DNA of 64,000 nt from Bimastos eiseni. Lineage: Eukaryota > Annelida > Clitellata > Crassiclitellata > Lumbricidae. Each line of letters begins with the position of its first letter. The first letter of the stretch is position 1. The stretch lies in assembly GCA_959347315.1 (NCBI GenBank), contig OY365810.1, forward strand, positions 12,613,597-12,677,596, in the 5' to 3' direction. Of this stretch, positions 40,956 to 52,284 are shown piece by piece. Under the pieces are notes generated by a model. It did not search any database. It saw only the letters and a list, made by a program, of their open reading frames with translations, and was not told where the DNA came from. The translations under genes and the position numbers were made by a program.

Positions 40956-41149
40956 TTGAATTTGATTAATGCTAACCAGTTTTTGCATACATGCTAATAG
41001 ATAATAACTCGGGTTTCTGAAGACTGGATTTTGCGAAGTGGCTTTATGTAAATTTGTGATTAGAACAGACCAAATGGTGTCGGATGGATATTAGATTATT
41101 TCAGCGACTTTCAGGAATTAGCGAAGATCATTGTAGTAAGGAACAACAA

Positions 41150-41475
41150 TAGCAGCAACAACATTGTTATCATCGAATGCTATGCAACCGACGCCAACTC
41201 CGTTCTGCTGCCCATGGAGACCTGGTTGTCCCTTTCGCTCATACCACAACGATGCAGCATCGGGCTTTTTCAGTGGTTGGCCCAACCATCTGGAAGACTG
41301 GAATGGGATCGCTGAGAGCTACGCCTCTTGCCGAGAAATTCCTCGCATGCATTTTGCTGTTAATTGAAATCCGTTTTTTTCAGCCGTAGTCAGACCGGGA
41401 GCGCCTCTGAGTAGATACCTTGAAGGGGCGCTATATCAAACTCACATTGATTGATTGATTGATTGATTGAACACC
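41150..41475 (+). mobile_element. 5'-truncated LINE 3' end with (ATTG)n tail
   Basis: The frame 41177-41389 reads RRQLRSAAHGDLVVPFAHTT and HRAFSVVGPTIWKTGM, the classical C-terminal signature of CR1/L2/Jockey-type polymerases (RAFxVxGPxxWNxLP). It is followed by AAGGGGCGCTATATCAAAC and ATTGATTGATTGATTGATTG. Only about 300 bases survive. Confidence 0.82.
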
Positions 41476-43400
41476 ACTTTCCATAAAACCATCACCCAAT
41501 CCCTTTTTCTCTCCATTCTTGAATCCGTCCAACTGTCTCCTTTCTCTCTCCCTGTCTTCCTACCTCCCTGTCTGCTTTCCTCCCTTCCAAGCTGTTTCAA
41601 CTCTCCAACACTGCTTCCTTCCTCCGTTTATCATTACCTCCATCCATCCATTACTTCTGTGTAACTGTTGCCTACTGGACAAGCCATATTTACAGGTTTG
41701 TACGTTCCAGACAATTATGAGGTTTAGGCTTTTGAGAATTAATAACCTCCTCACTCCGATTTGCTCCTTAAGCTATTTAATTTTACCAACCAGGGTACAT
41801 CAACAAAGGGCAAGCGCCATTCTGTCTAGAGGTGGCTCAACCAAGATAACGGTTGTTTATAAATTGCTAATACACAGGTACGTAATAGTTGCGATAAATG
41901 GTAGCAAATAAAGTGTTGCCACACAAACGTAGTGTCACGCATTTATATAATATGGTTCTCTATATGATAATGGGTGGTAATGGATGTTCTGGTGGTTGGG
42001 TCAGAAGGGTCAGGCGTCGGTTAGCAAATCACAAAGGCCGATCAACCGTCTGACAGGACAAACTGCTCCCGCGCCAGTAACTAACAACATCGACTTAACC
42101 TCCGACATCGCCTGCATCGACATCAGACTAAGCCTAACATCTCCACATCTTCCGGTGCTTCTTCTTATTTCTTCTCTATTCTTCATTGTTCGCATCTTCT
42201 TTTATCTGTCGCCTCCTCTCATTCTTCTTTCATCTGCTTCAACTTCTGCTTTTCCTCTTCAATTTCATTACTGAACAAAAGCATGGAGACTAATCCAGTT
42301 GTTCTATAAGAAAAGGCATGACTTCTCGCCTCAGAGACTCCTCTTCTTCCCATTCTTGTCCACAAAATCATCAGTCGCTCCATGTAATCTTTCTTCATTT
42401 TATCTTCCTAACCATTCTTCCTGTTCCTACTTTTTCATTCTGTTCATCTCTGCTTCTTGGCGTAATTCTTATTCATTCGTTTCTTTTCTTCAATCAATCA
42501 ATGAGACTTATTATAGTGCCTCTTCAAACATCTACTTAGATGGACACCCAGTCCAATGTCGGCCAAAGAAGACAGATTCTTATTTTCTTCTACTTCCAGA
42601 ATCTTCCAGAACTTACAGAACTTCCAGAACCTACTTCCAGAACCCCTCATCTTCGTATTCTACTTCCATTATAGTTACGACAATTTAATGTTAAAAATCT
42701 ACATAATATACGAAATCACTAGTTACCGCCTTTCATGGCCCTTACTACAGCAATGCCCGTTGTTATCATTGTTGCCATCATAATACTTGTCTTCTAATTA
42801 TTCTCATCTTTCTCTTTTTTCCTCATTGCTGTCCTGCTATTTGTCTTCCTCTTTGTCAGCCTGCTTGTCGTCCTTCTTGTCTTCTTCGATTTCATTTTGT
42901 CTTCCTCCTTTTCTTCCTTCTTGTCTTCCTCTTTATTTTTCCAATTTTTGTCCTGTTTGTCTTCTGCCTATTCCTCTTGTGTGTCCTCTTAATCATCCTG
43001 TTTGTCTTCCTCTTTGTGTTTCTAGTTTCTCTTCCTTTTTTCATCTTCTTTGTCCAACTACTCAACAATGCTTTTCTTCCTGCTTCACACTTTCTCCACT
43101 TCCAGCTTTTCTGTCCTTAGGAACCAGGGTCACTTGGTCGTCTTTGCCTCTTGGCAGATTCAGATTACCCGGTTCCTTTTAGCTTTGCTCACAGACGAAA
43201 AAGTGTCCGATCGCCGATCTAGACAGACGCCGCACCTCTGGCTCTCTCCCTCCGACCCACTCTCTCTCCCTCTGTTTCTCTCTTCCTCTCTCCCTCTCCC
43301 CTCTCTCTCCATCACTCTCTCCCTCTGTCTCTGTCTCCCTCTCTCCGTCTCTCCCTCTCTCTCTTTCCCTCTCTCTTTCTCAATGTCCCTCTCTCCCTGA
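41476..43400. other. Pyrimidine-rich domain, no gene
   Basis: About 1.9 kb with strong C+T bias on the + strand, mostly non-repetitive (TCTTCCTC, CTTCCAGAAC clusters at 42585-42640), ending in a (CTCTCC)n tract at 43250-43395. The open frames here are Ser/Phe/Leu-rich and compositional. Confidence 0.65.
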
Positions 43401-44642
43401 TTGTCCATCTCCCCTGCCTGTCCCTCTGACTCTTTTCCCCTCGCATCGATCTACTCATCGCCCGCAGGTGAAATTTATCCGGACGCAGGCAATCATCCGT
43501 TCTGCATTTGAAGTTCGTCATCTCTTGTTATCCCAAAGGCTACGTCGCAATATATTACTATACGAATATTCCAAGGTTTATTGCAATGGATGGAAGAGAA
43601 CCACACAGCGCACACACATACACACACACACGCACGCACACGCACACACGACAGCATGTCGTTATATCATCTAACGTTACGGTACAGTATTCCACAGACT
43701 TCAGGCTATATATGATGGTGCATGTTTGAGCAACGGCATTTTATTGCATCTGCATGACATCTCATTGTAAGTCTCGAACAGCTTCATTTCCAGACATTAC
43801 ATCAGATAAGGAAGTCTATATATCTGCTCTTACATAATATAGACTCATGTAAAATGTTTGCCTACATTTTTATGTACATGTATGTCTGAGTATTTTTCAT
43901 CATAAATTATTTATGCTTTGTGTGTGTGCTTGGGCCACGCGAACCTTGACATGGCACGTAAACTTTTCTAGGCGATGAAGATGACATAATTCTGACGTGT
44001 TGCTAGATATGGCGCAATATCTACAGTTTTCAGCCTCAGTCGAACTGTTTAGTGCAGGTGAAAATGCGCTGCAACCGATGGATCGTGTTGGATGGAGTTC
44101 CTTGGATTACTGCAGAACACGAGGATGCGGTTGGCTAGATATAGGAACATACATGTAGAGCTGACGGATGAAGTTTGGTTCCGCATCGACATTTAGAGGT
44201 TCCGTAACTCAAACCTCGCACCGTATAAGGTATATATATATGAAGGAGAGAGAGATACAGACAGACAGACAGACAGAGAGGAATAGAGGGATTGAGAGAG
44301 AGACAGGCAGACAGACAAATAGACAGACAGACAGACAAACATATAGACAAAGAGACAGACAAATAGGAGGAGAGAGAAATCAAAACAAACAGAAAGAGGG
44401 AGACTGAGTCTCAGATATAGAGACCTACAGAGATAGATGCAGTCAGTCGTAGTGATCGCCCCTAGTTTATAAAGTGGTAATAGCAGTTACATATTTCCTT
44501 AAATATGTGAATTGTCGTCGTTTAACCACAACTGAACTGCGAAATTGGAATTATATCCTTAACTGCAAGAGGAAACATGAATCTTCATATTCATATAATT
44601 TAGCTTAAATTAATTAATTCTCACCTCGCACGATACATGACA
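43401..44642. other. Intergenic with (CA)n and (GACA)n tracts
   Basis: CACACACGCACGCACACG lies at about 43610-43648 and GACAGACAGACAGAGAG-type sequence at 44250-44400. No gene is supported. Confidence 0.5.
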
Positions 44643-44659
44643 CGATACATGTCTGTGCA

Positions 44660-45047
44660 TGACACAGACAGACAGTCAGACAGACTGACAGACGGACGGA
44701 CAGACAGACAGACAGAGGCAGACAGAGGCAGACAGAGGCAGACAGAGGCAGACAGAGGCAGACAGAGGCAGACAGAGGCAGACAGAGGCAGACAGAGGCA
44801 GACAGAGGCAGACAGAGGCAGACAGAGGCAGACAGAGGCAGACAGAGGCAGACAGAGGCAGACAGAGGCAGACAGAGGCAGACAGAGGCAGACAGAGGCA
44901 GACAGAGGCAGACAGAGGCAGACAGAGGCAGACAGAGGCAGGCAGAGGCAGACAGAGGCAGACAGAGGCAGACAGAGGCAGACAGAGGCAGACAGAGGCA
45001 GACAGAGGCAGACAGAGGCAGACAGAGGCAGACAGAGGCAGACAGAG
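44660..45047. repeat. 10-base array (GGCAGACAGA)n, about 34 units
   Basis: After a degenerate GACAGACAG lead-in, a GGCAGACAGA unit repeats without interruption from about 44708 to 45047. The only substitution seen is at about 44941 (GGCAGGCAGA). The 146-codon open frame at 44637-45077, a periodic Arg/Gln/Thr/Glu/Ala/Asp peptide, is the array read in frame. Confidence 0.97.
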
Positions 45048-45049
45048 CT

Positions 45050-45889
45050 CAGTTGTCCCTATTTTGTTTTCCTTTAAACGGTCGAATGTAAATTTCTATT
45101 TGCAATAAAAGTTTTTTTCGAAATGGCAATGATTATAACCGGTTAACCATAAAAGTGATTAATGAACATTGCAGTTGGCGACGTCGGTCACTGGTGTTAA
45201 ATATTCTTAACTGCAGAAGGAAATATATGAATACTTATATTAATAGATATCTGGGTGATATTGATTTAGTTTTTATGAGACTGGCCAGTGGTTACCAGTT
45301 GTCATCAAACCTCAACTATTTTGATTGAGCCATAGAAATATTCGGGAAAGTTTTGATTCTCAGCTGCTATTTTAAAGTGACGAATTAGTAAAACATAAGG
45401 TTATTCTTTCTCCATGCTTTGCATCTCAAATTATGTTTCAGACACGAGTCATGATCTGTGTGCAGCTTCAATATGAGATCTTTTGTCGTCATCACAAGCA
45501 CGTCATCGTAAAAGCAGTTTGCTATTTCAAGAGGCGCCATATAAATTTTAACACCTCGATAAATACTGCAGCCGTTCTGTCGGTTCGGTTGACTGCAACC
45601 CAATTCTGTTTTAGATAGAGTTGTTGCCAAAGGCATTGCGTGATAAACGGACATATCCCACAGCAGATAATGTTCATCTTCTGCGAAAGAAAATCTCTCT
45701 GACATGACAGTAAAGTTTCATGGAGTTTGTATTGCTTCAAAACATCAGATAAATTTGTTGCCATAAGGAACGCCCTCATGAGCCTCTGTACAAACAGGCA
45801 ATAAGTTTGACTCTTTAAAGACGATGACATTTTGTACAGTACATTGGTTTAAAATGCATTTTAGCTCACGCTAGTCGTTATACGTATAC
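45050..45889. other. Intergenic sequence without a supported gene
   Basis: Overlapping minus-strand frames of about 100 codons at 45385-45830 have no recognisable motif. They may be chance or decayed coding sequence. Confidence 0.4.
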
Positions 45890-46138
45890 AAAGGCCTACA
45901 TATCGGGCAAGGACTGCTATAACTCAACATCGCGCCTTTGCCCTTCTATATGGAATGACCTGCCCCCTCCCCTCATTATCCGAAGCAAGCTTTTAATCGG
46001 GCTCCCAACCTCATCCTTTCGTTGCCTGAAGACTTTCTTATATCCTCGGGGCTGTCACGCTGAGAGCGCTTTTGAATAGCTAGAACTGTAAGAAGCGCTA
46101 TATTAAATAACCATATAGGATACGATACGATATATGTA
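45890..46138 (+). mobile_element. LINE 3' end immediately before the 46 kb microsatellite
   Basis: QHRAFALLYGMTCPLP-like translation at about 45930, a downstream TTTCTTATATCCTCGG...TGAGAGCGCTTTTGAATAGC, then AAGAAGCGCTATATTAAATA, follow the LINE 3'-end pattern seen elsewhere in the window. The element's tail grades into GATACGATACGATATATG and then the (ATGT)n array. Confidence 0.55.
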
Positions 46139-46871
46139 TACATGTATGTATGTATGTATGTATGTATGTATGTATGTATGTATGTATGTATGTATGTATG
46201 TATGCATGTATGTATGTATGTATGTATGTATGTATGTATGTATGTATGTATGTATGTATGTATGTATGTATGTATGTATGTATGTATGTATGTATGCATG
46301 TATGTATGTATGTATGTATGTATGTATGTATGTATGTATGTATGTATGTATGTATGTATGTATGTATGTATGCATGTATGTATGTATGTATGTATGTATG
46401 TATGTATGCATGTATGTATGTATGTATGTATGTATGTATGTATGCATGTATGTATGTGTGTATGTATGTATGCATGTATGTATGTATGTATGTATGTATG
46501 TATGCATGTATGTCTGTATGTATGTATGTATGTATGTATGTATGTATGTATGTATGCATGTATGTATGTGTGTATGTATGTATGCATGTATGTATGTATG
46601 TATGTATGCATGTATGTCTGTATGTATGTATGTATGTATGTATGTATGTATGTATGTATGTATGTATGTATGTATGTATGTATGTATGTATGTATGTATG
46701 TATGCATGTATGTATGTATGAATGTATGTATGTATGTATGTATGTATGTATGTATGTATGTATGTATGTATGTATGTATGTATGTATGTATGTATGTATG
46801 TATGTATGTATGTATGTATGTATGTATGTATGTATGTATGTATGTATGTATGTATGTATGTGTATGTATGT
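46139..46871. repeat. 733-base (ATGT)n microsatellite with higher-order duplication
   Basis: Almost pure GTAT/ATGT with sparse ATGC, GTGT and GTCT variants. All three + frames (Met-Tyr-Val-Cys) and the minus frames (Tyr-Ile-His-Thr) are open because the unit contains no stop, so the 243-327 codon ORFs are artefacts. Confidence 0.98.
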
Positions 46872-47995
46872 AACCAGATAGGATACGATACATGTATCTA
46901 CAGCTGTACATCGGTAAGAGCGTAGGCCGCGTCTTATGCGACTCTGCGAGAGAGAGCATGCGGACCGTGGTTCGCTTGTAACCAATACTGGCTTATTATT
47001 TTCAGAGATTTAAATGTCGTGGCGTTCATTCAAACGGACGAGCGGTGGTGAAGGATCTCACCCGATCATACTCTTATTAAAAAAAATTACCAGGGTCGAG
47101 GTCATAATTATACAGTCCTACACATAAACGTTGACATTTGACAAGTAGGGCGTATACACTTCGGCGTAAACTGCAATTTTTTTAATGCACGCTGTTCAAC
47201 TCACGATTTAGTCAACGTTTGCTGTTGAATAGAAAGAGATTAGTAATGAATACGAAGACAGCTTCTGAAGAGCTTTTTAGAGCTTGTTCTATTACTTTGC
47301 TATGGTCTAAAATATCAGAAGACGACGTTTCTAGGAGTCAGCGAAAATTTATGAAAGTCTGTCGTTCGTATCTCAAACTCATCCCTGAAGTCACGACGGT
47401 TACGACGTCCGATGATTAAATTTATAAAAACTCGATTGACCGAAAATTGCATATTTTTAGGAGTCTTGTGGTCTGACATTATTAGGACTCACGTGATTTG
47501 GTGGAATTAGGCGGAAGAATAAGCAACACTGGCATTTGCTAGAAGATTATGTTATTGCTTCTTTTCGCTGCAATCCAATATTACTTCGAGACGTAAAGGC
47601 ACGAATTATAGGAGCAATTGCGTTATTTTGCTATTTTGAATTAATCATGAAAAACTGATTTACATCATGCGAATTCCTATTCTCCCATCGCTTTATCATT
47701 CTCTTTCCTTTAATCCACTCTTCCTTCTGTTCCCAGGCTGATGAACCAGTTCCAGTTCCTCTTTCTCATCCTCTTGGGCCTGCACTTCTACTAAGATTTT
47801 CTACTATCTTCATCCTCTTTCCACCTAGAACATCTTCCTCATATCCCTTCTCTTCGTGTTTTTCTGCTCGATTTTCCTACATCTCTTTCGTTGCACATGC
47901 GTTTCATCCCCTACTATGTCATAATTTTTTTTATTTCCTTTTCTGGCTACTCATCTTTCCTCGATATTTCATCATTTATTTCTACCGTCATTATG
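46872..47995. other. Intergenic sequence without a supported gene
   Basis: A copy of GATACGATACATGTA flanks the microsatellite on its right, mirroring its left side. The remainder is unremarkable and turns pyrimidine-rich after about 47690. Confidence 0.45.
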
Positions 47996-48338
47996 CCTAT
48001 CTTTATTAGGCCTATCTTTAGTAGGCCTATCTTTATTAGGCCTATCTTTATTAGGCCTACTTTTATTAGGCCTATCTTTATTAGGCCTATCTTTATTAGG
48101 CCTGTCTTTATTAGACCTATCTTTACTAGGCCTATCTTTCCTAGGCCTATCTTTACTAGGCCTGTCTTTATTAGACCTATCTTTACTAGGCCTATCTTTA
48201 CTAGGCCTACCTTTACTAGGCCTATCTTTACTAGGCCTATCTTTACTAGGCCTATCTTTATTAGGCCTATCTTTGTTAGGCCTATCTTTGTTAGGCCTAT
48301 CTTTGTTAGGCCTATCTTTGTTAGGCCTATCTTTACTC
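47996..48338. repeat. 15-base minisatellite (AGGCCTATCTTTATT), about 22 units
   Basis: The unit AGGCCTATCTTTATT is repeated with block-wise variants: mostly TTATT to 48110, TTACT from 48120 to 48250, TTGTT from 48265 to 48325. Every unit carries the palindrome AGGCCT or the variant AGACCT. Both strands stay open (Ile-Phe-Xaa-Arg-Pro and Lys-Ile-Gly-Leu-Xaa pentapeptides), which I read as a repeat artefact. Confidence 0.97.
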
Positions 48339-49554
48339 CTCTGCCACCTTCACCCATTGCGTTCCAGGCTGTCTTGTGCCTACTTCCATTCATCCTTCTC
48401 TTTTTGTAATGGTGTGCCATTATCTTTATAGTTCCTCATTCTCCCCATACGTTTATCTGACCGTACCTAGGTATACCACTCTCCCCTATTCTGTCTTCTT
48501 GCTTTGTGTCACGTGGCCTTCACCAACCTCGTGATCTGCAATTCAGAGACCTGCGCCGTCGCCTCTGCTTCCTGAGGTCGGCGGCGCCAGTGGCAATGCA
48601 GACGTCAGTTGTCGTTTGCAAGAACAAAGCCACTCCGTCGTCATTATATCTTCTTCATTGTCGTTAACATCGTCACGGTCTTCGCTATTTCGTTTGAGCC
48701 AAGACTTATGAATTGTAAAGAACGGTCAACGTCTAAGTATATCCATTATATATATAAATATATATATACATGTGTTGTATGTATATATTATCTGGTCATT
48801 TCTTCCCCTCAGTCTTCTCCCTGTTCCTTCTTCCTTCTTCCTTCTTCCTTCTTCCTCCTTCCTTCTTCCTTCTTCCTTCTTCCTTCTCCTTCCATCCTAT
48901 TATTGGTTACGCTTAAGCACTGTCCCAAAGCATCTCATTTACGATCTCGCCGTCGTTCTGCGTTGCCTTGTTGCTGCATAGTGTGGCTGCCTATCTGCAG
49001 GACCTCTGTCGCCTTATTTCTGGTAGTAATAGCCGCCGACCTCTTCCTCTACAGTTCGCGGTGACCTGAATCCTGATGGTCCCTTTAAATGCTCTTCTAT
49101 AATGCAGAATCGGGCCTTATATCGGTTGTAGGTTGTCTGGAATAGGGAAGCTCCGTCTCTTCACCTATATTCTAAACCCTTAATGCGCTGTCCTTTTCAA
49201 CCACGGATGAGATGGAAGCGCATATCTTGAAGAGCTCTAGGCCTATATAAAGTTTATTTTCTTACTGAATGATTGATTCATTCAATGAACCCTATCCATA
49301 AATATGCTAACCCAATCCATTAAATCTGGAAATTGCACCAATCTATTCGATCAGTAAATAATTTATCCAATTCCAATTCTTTGGTGCCCGTGTTCCAATG
49401 AATGTTATCAGTTTTTACACGAAAAACCCTCTTTATCAGCATCGAGATTATTTCTTATTGTTAGTTGTGTTGGTTATACGGTCGACGTATATATATATGG
49501 ACGACGCAGCGCTGTCTTCTGCATAGACTAAATAGTATGTCGATTGAGAAAGGC
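48339..49554. other. Intergenic with a CTTCTTCC tract
   Basis: TTCCTTCTTCCTTCTTCC runs at 48818-48890. A possible LINE 3' end (GCCTATATAAAGTT, then GAATGATTGATTCATTC) lies at about 49230-49290. No gene is supported. Confidence 0.5.
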
Positions 49555-50071
49555 AAAGAGAGAGAGAGAAAAAAGAGAGAGAGAGAGTCAGAGAAGGAGA
49601 GAGTGAGAGCTAGAAAAAGGGAAAGGGAGACGTAGAAAGATGAAGAGATAAAGGATGACATATGGAGTTAATGAGAAAGATCAAAACAGGCAGAAAGGAA
49701 GGGAGATGGGGTTGGCAGATACAGAAACAGAGAGATGAGTGACATTCATTGACTGTACAGAAGGAGGAAGAAGGTGATAGAGCGAATGAGAGAGAGAGAG
49801 GCGGGGAGACAGAGAGGCGCACACTGAGAAACAGATAGAGAGAGAGAGAGAGAGAGAGACAAACACACACAGAGATGATGGACACAGACACATAGAAGGG
49901 AAAGAACGACACTGGCCACACAGAAACAGGAATAGAGCCTCATGCTTAGAAAGAATAAGAGAGAGAAAGCGAGTCATAGACAGAGACAGAAACATACACA
50001 AAGAACGAAACATAGAGACACAAACACACAGACAGCAATAGAGAGAGAGACATAGAGAGAGAGAGAGAGAC

Positions 50072-50104
<33 letters not shown>

Positions 50105-50125
50105 CAGAGAGAGAGACAGAGAACG
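49555..50125. repeat. Purine-rich (GA)n/(GACA)n domain
   Basis: Nearly 570 bases of GAGAGA, GACAGAGA and AGAAAGAGAG with brief unique islands. The Ser/Leu/Val-rich minus-strand frames are artefacts. Confidence 0.9.
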
Positions 50126-50415
50126 CGAAGAGACGGAACCCATCCAATAAATCATCGCCAATCTATTCACGGACATTAACTGACGCAAACATCGATAGTC
50201 TCCTACGTCGACTTCTAATTGCCAGAATCTACGCAAAAGACCCTTTAACAAATCTATTTATTTCAGAACTTGCACACAATCATGTCTTCCATATATAATA
50301 ACGGATGTACATATTTTTAAACGCAACAAAGAAAGCTTTGTGTGGAAGTGGCGCCCGTTGATCGATTTGTTGTCTGGAGTTATAGTTGCTGGTTGTGAGT
50401 TGCTTTGGTTGCTGG

Positions 50416-50700
50416 TTGTCTGTTATTTTGGTTGTTGGCTGACTGCTGTTTTGGTTGCTTTTTGTTTGTTGTTTTGGTTACTCAAGTTGTCTGTTGTTTT
50501 GGTTGCTGGTTGACTGTTGTTCGGGTTGCTTTTTGTTTGTTGTTTTGGTCGCTCAGGTTGTCTGTTGTTTTGGTTGCTGGTTGGTTGTTGTTTTGGTTGC
50601 TTTTTGTTTGTTATTTAGGTTGCTCAGGTTGTCTGTTGTTTTGGTTGCTGGTTGGCTGTTTTTCTGATTGCTGGTTGTCTGTTGCTTTGGTCGCTGTCTG
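50416..50700. repeat. 71-base tandem repeat, about 4 copies
   Basis: TTGTCTGTTGTTTTGGTTGC (with a small variation in the first copy) begins at 50416, 50487, 50558 and 50629, an exact 71-base period. GGTTGCTGGTTG sub-motifs occur inside the unit. The Cys/Leu/Val-rich open frame is the array. Confidence 0.95.
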
Positions 50701-52284
50701 TCTGTCTGTCTGTTGTCTCTTGGAAACTAAGCTATACTTGGAATGGAAACTTATTGCCTTTGTTGAATGGCAGAGTTTTGGATAGAAACAATCTGCTAAT
50801 GCTTTGTCTCTCCATGCGTCCAGAGGGATATTCGCTTTCTTTTAGTTAAGGGATTTGGAGAGACATGGACTCGATCAGTGGGTGCAGAACCGATGGACTC
50901 GAATGAGTTTCAGGGTCCTTTGGGAGGTCACCCGGCGTCAGGCGAGGACCGTCGTATCTGCAGAAATGCCAATCTGCAAAAACGTTTTAAGCGTAGGAGT
51001 TTGTCGGGAAACAATCCTTACGAATACATAATGCATCTGCCTATAGAAATATGGGCGGGTGATCATGCCTTGGGTTGTTAAGATTTGATAAAACGCCTTC
51101 TCTGCATGCTATTCATACAGCCAGAGCAATGAATGTATCTGCGTGGGTCTATATTTCCAGCAGAGTACTTCATTAGCGATTTTTATGACGTGAGAGTCAA
51201 GCTCAACACGCGTGTCTCACATCAATAATGTTAAAAAAAACCGTCAGTAAATAATAGCAGGTGCCACGCGATATATATTTCACGCAGCGCATTAGTTGCA
51301 TGCGTTTCTGAATTTTTATGCCCACAATAATTACTGGGCCTCAATAGACAATAGTGTCTTTGTCTGCATGCATACATGCATAGGCCCACATACTAACATA
51401 TATGCATACAAACATGTATGTATATATATATATTATACATACATGCACACACACATGCATACACACATGCATACACACATGCATACACACATGCATACTT
51501 GCATACACATATACATCCATACATCCATAAGCCGTATAAATGAATACACACGGTATCAAGAGATATCCCGTGACCCATATGAGATTTATATAGCTCATTA
51601 AAATGCATCTGATGAGATAGGTAATAAGGTTGAGTGATTCTTGACTCGACCAGAAGCGATTCACAATAATTCAAGGGAGTAAATACTGCGATGAGTTTCT
51701 GTGTCCGATGCCATCGCGAAATCGCACGAGTGACTAAAAACCAGACGAGGTCTTATTTTGCTCTCCTGTTGACTTTCTTTGTTTGGTTATTTTTGTCGCC
51801 TGTATTCATTGTTTTTTTACTTCCGAGCGATGATCCTGTGTCACGTGTCGTTTCACTTGACAGACATTGGTTGAGACGGTAGGCACGTGTTTTCGCTTGA
51901 TGATTTTCTTAGAAACGTGTCTTCTGAGTGTAGTCGTTTAATGACCTGACAAAGAAAACCGCCAAACACGTGACGTAGAAAGAAACGCTGTCACGCCTTG
52001 CAAGTGTGTCGACTGGATATCGCTTAATCTAAACACAGATGTAGGAGTGGAAGTAGCTATAGCCTAAGGCGACAATGGGCATATACCGAAATCATTTCTT
52101 AGCCTGGTCATGTGTGCTCGCCATAGCTGTGTTGGCTAAGTTAAGGTGAAGCATAAATACAATAATTATAACTGCCACTCAGATTCAAATTTCTTGACTT
52201 TGGAAATATGTAAACAATAGGCCTATGTACAAGATAATCTTCAGACTAAGGCCTCCAGAACCCTAATTGCACCGTAATCGGATA
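50701..52284. other. Intergenic with a CATGCATACACA array
   Basis: Four to five ACACACATGCATAC units lie at about 51440-51505. Nothing else was recognised. Confidence 0.5.

Larger units (their letters stand above)
37386..41149. other. 3.8 kb without a supported gene
   Basis: It holds a TGACGTAA triplet at 38591-38620, a 14-base array at 39017-39114, (AT)n at 40180-40220 and (AT)n(GT)n at 40861-40950. Open frames up to 113 codons overlap the 14-base array. None is convincing. Confidence 0.45.

Noticed and set aside
44637..45077. 146-codon Arg/Gln/Thr/Glu repeat protein
   Set aside because: A direct readout of the 10-base array with no initiation or splice context.
45976..46985. Open frames of 134-327 codons with Tyr-Ile-His-Thr or Met-Tyr-Val-Cys periodicity
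   Set aside because: They are the (ATGT)n microsatellite read on both strands; the unit contains no stop codon in any frame.
47891..48420. 172- and 157-codon frames of pentapeptide repeats on opposite strands
   Set aside because: Both derive from the 15-base minisatellite, and simultaneous openness on both strands is expected from a unit divisible by three.
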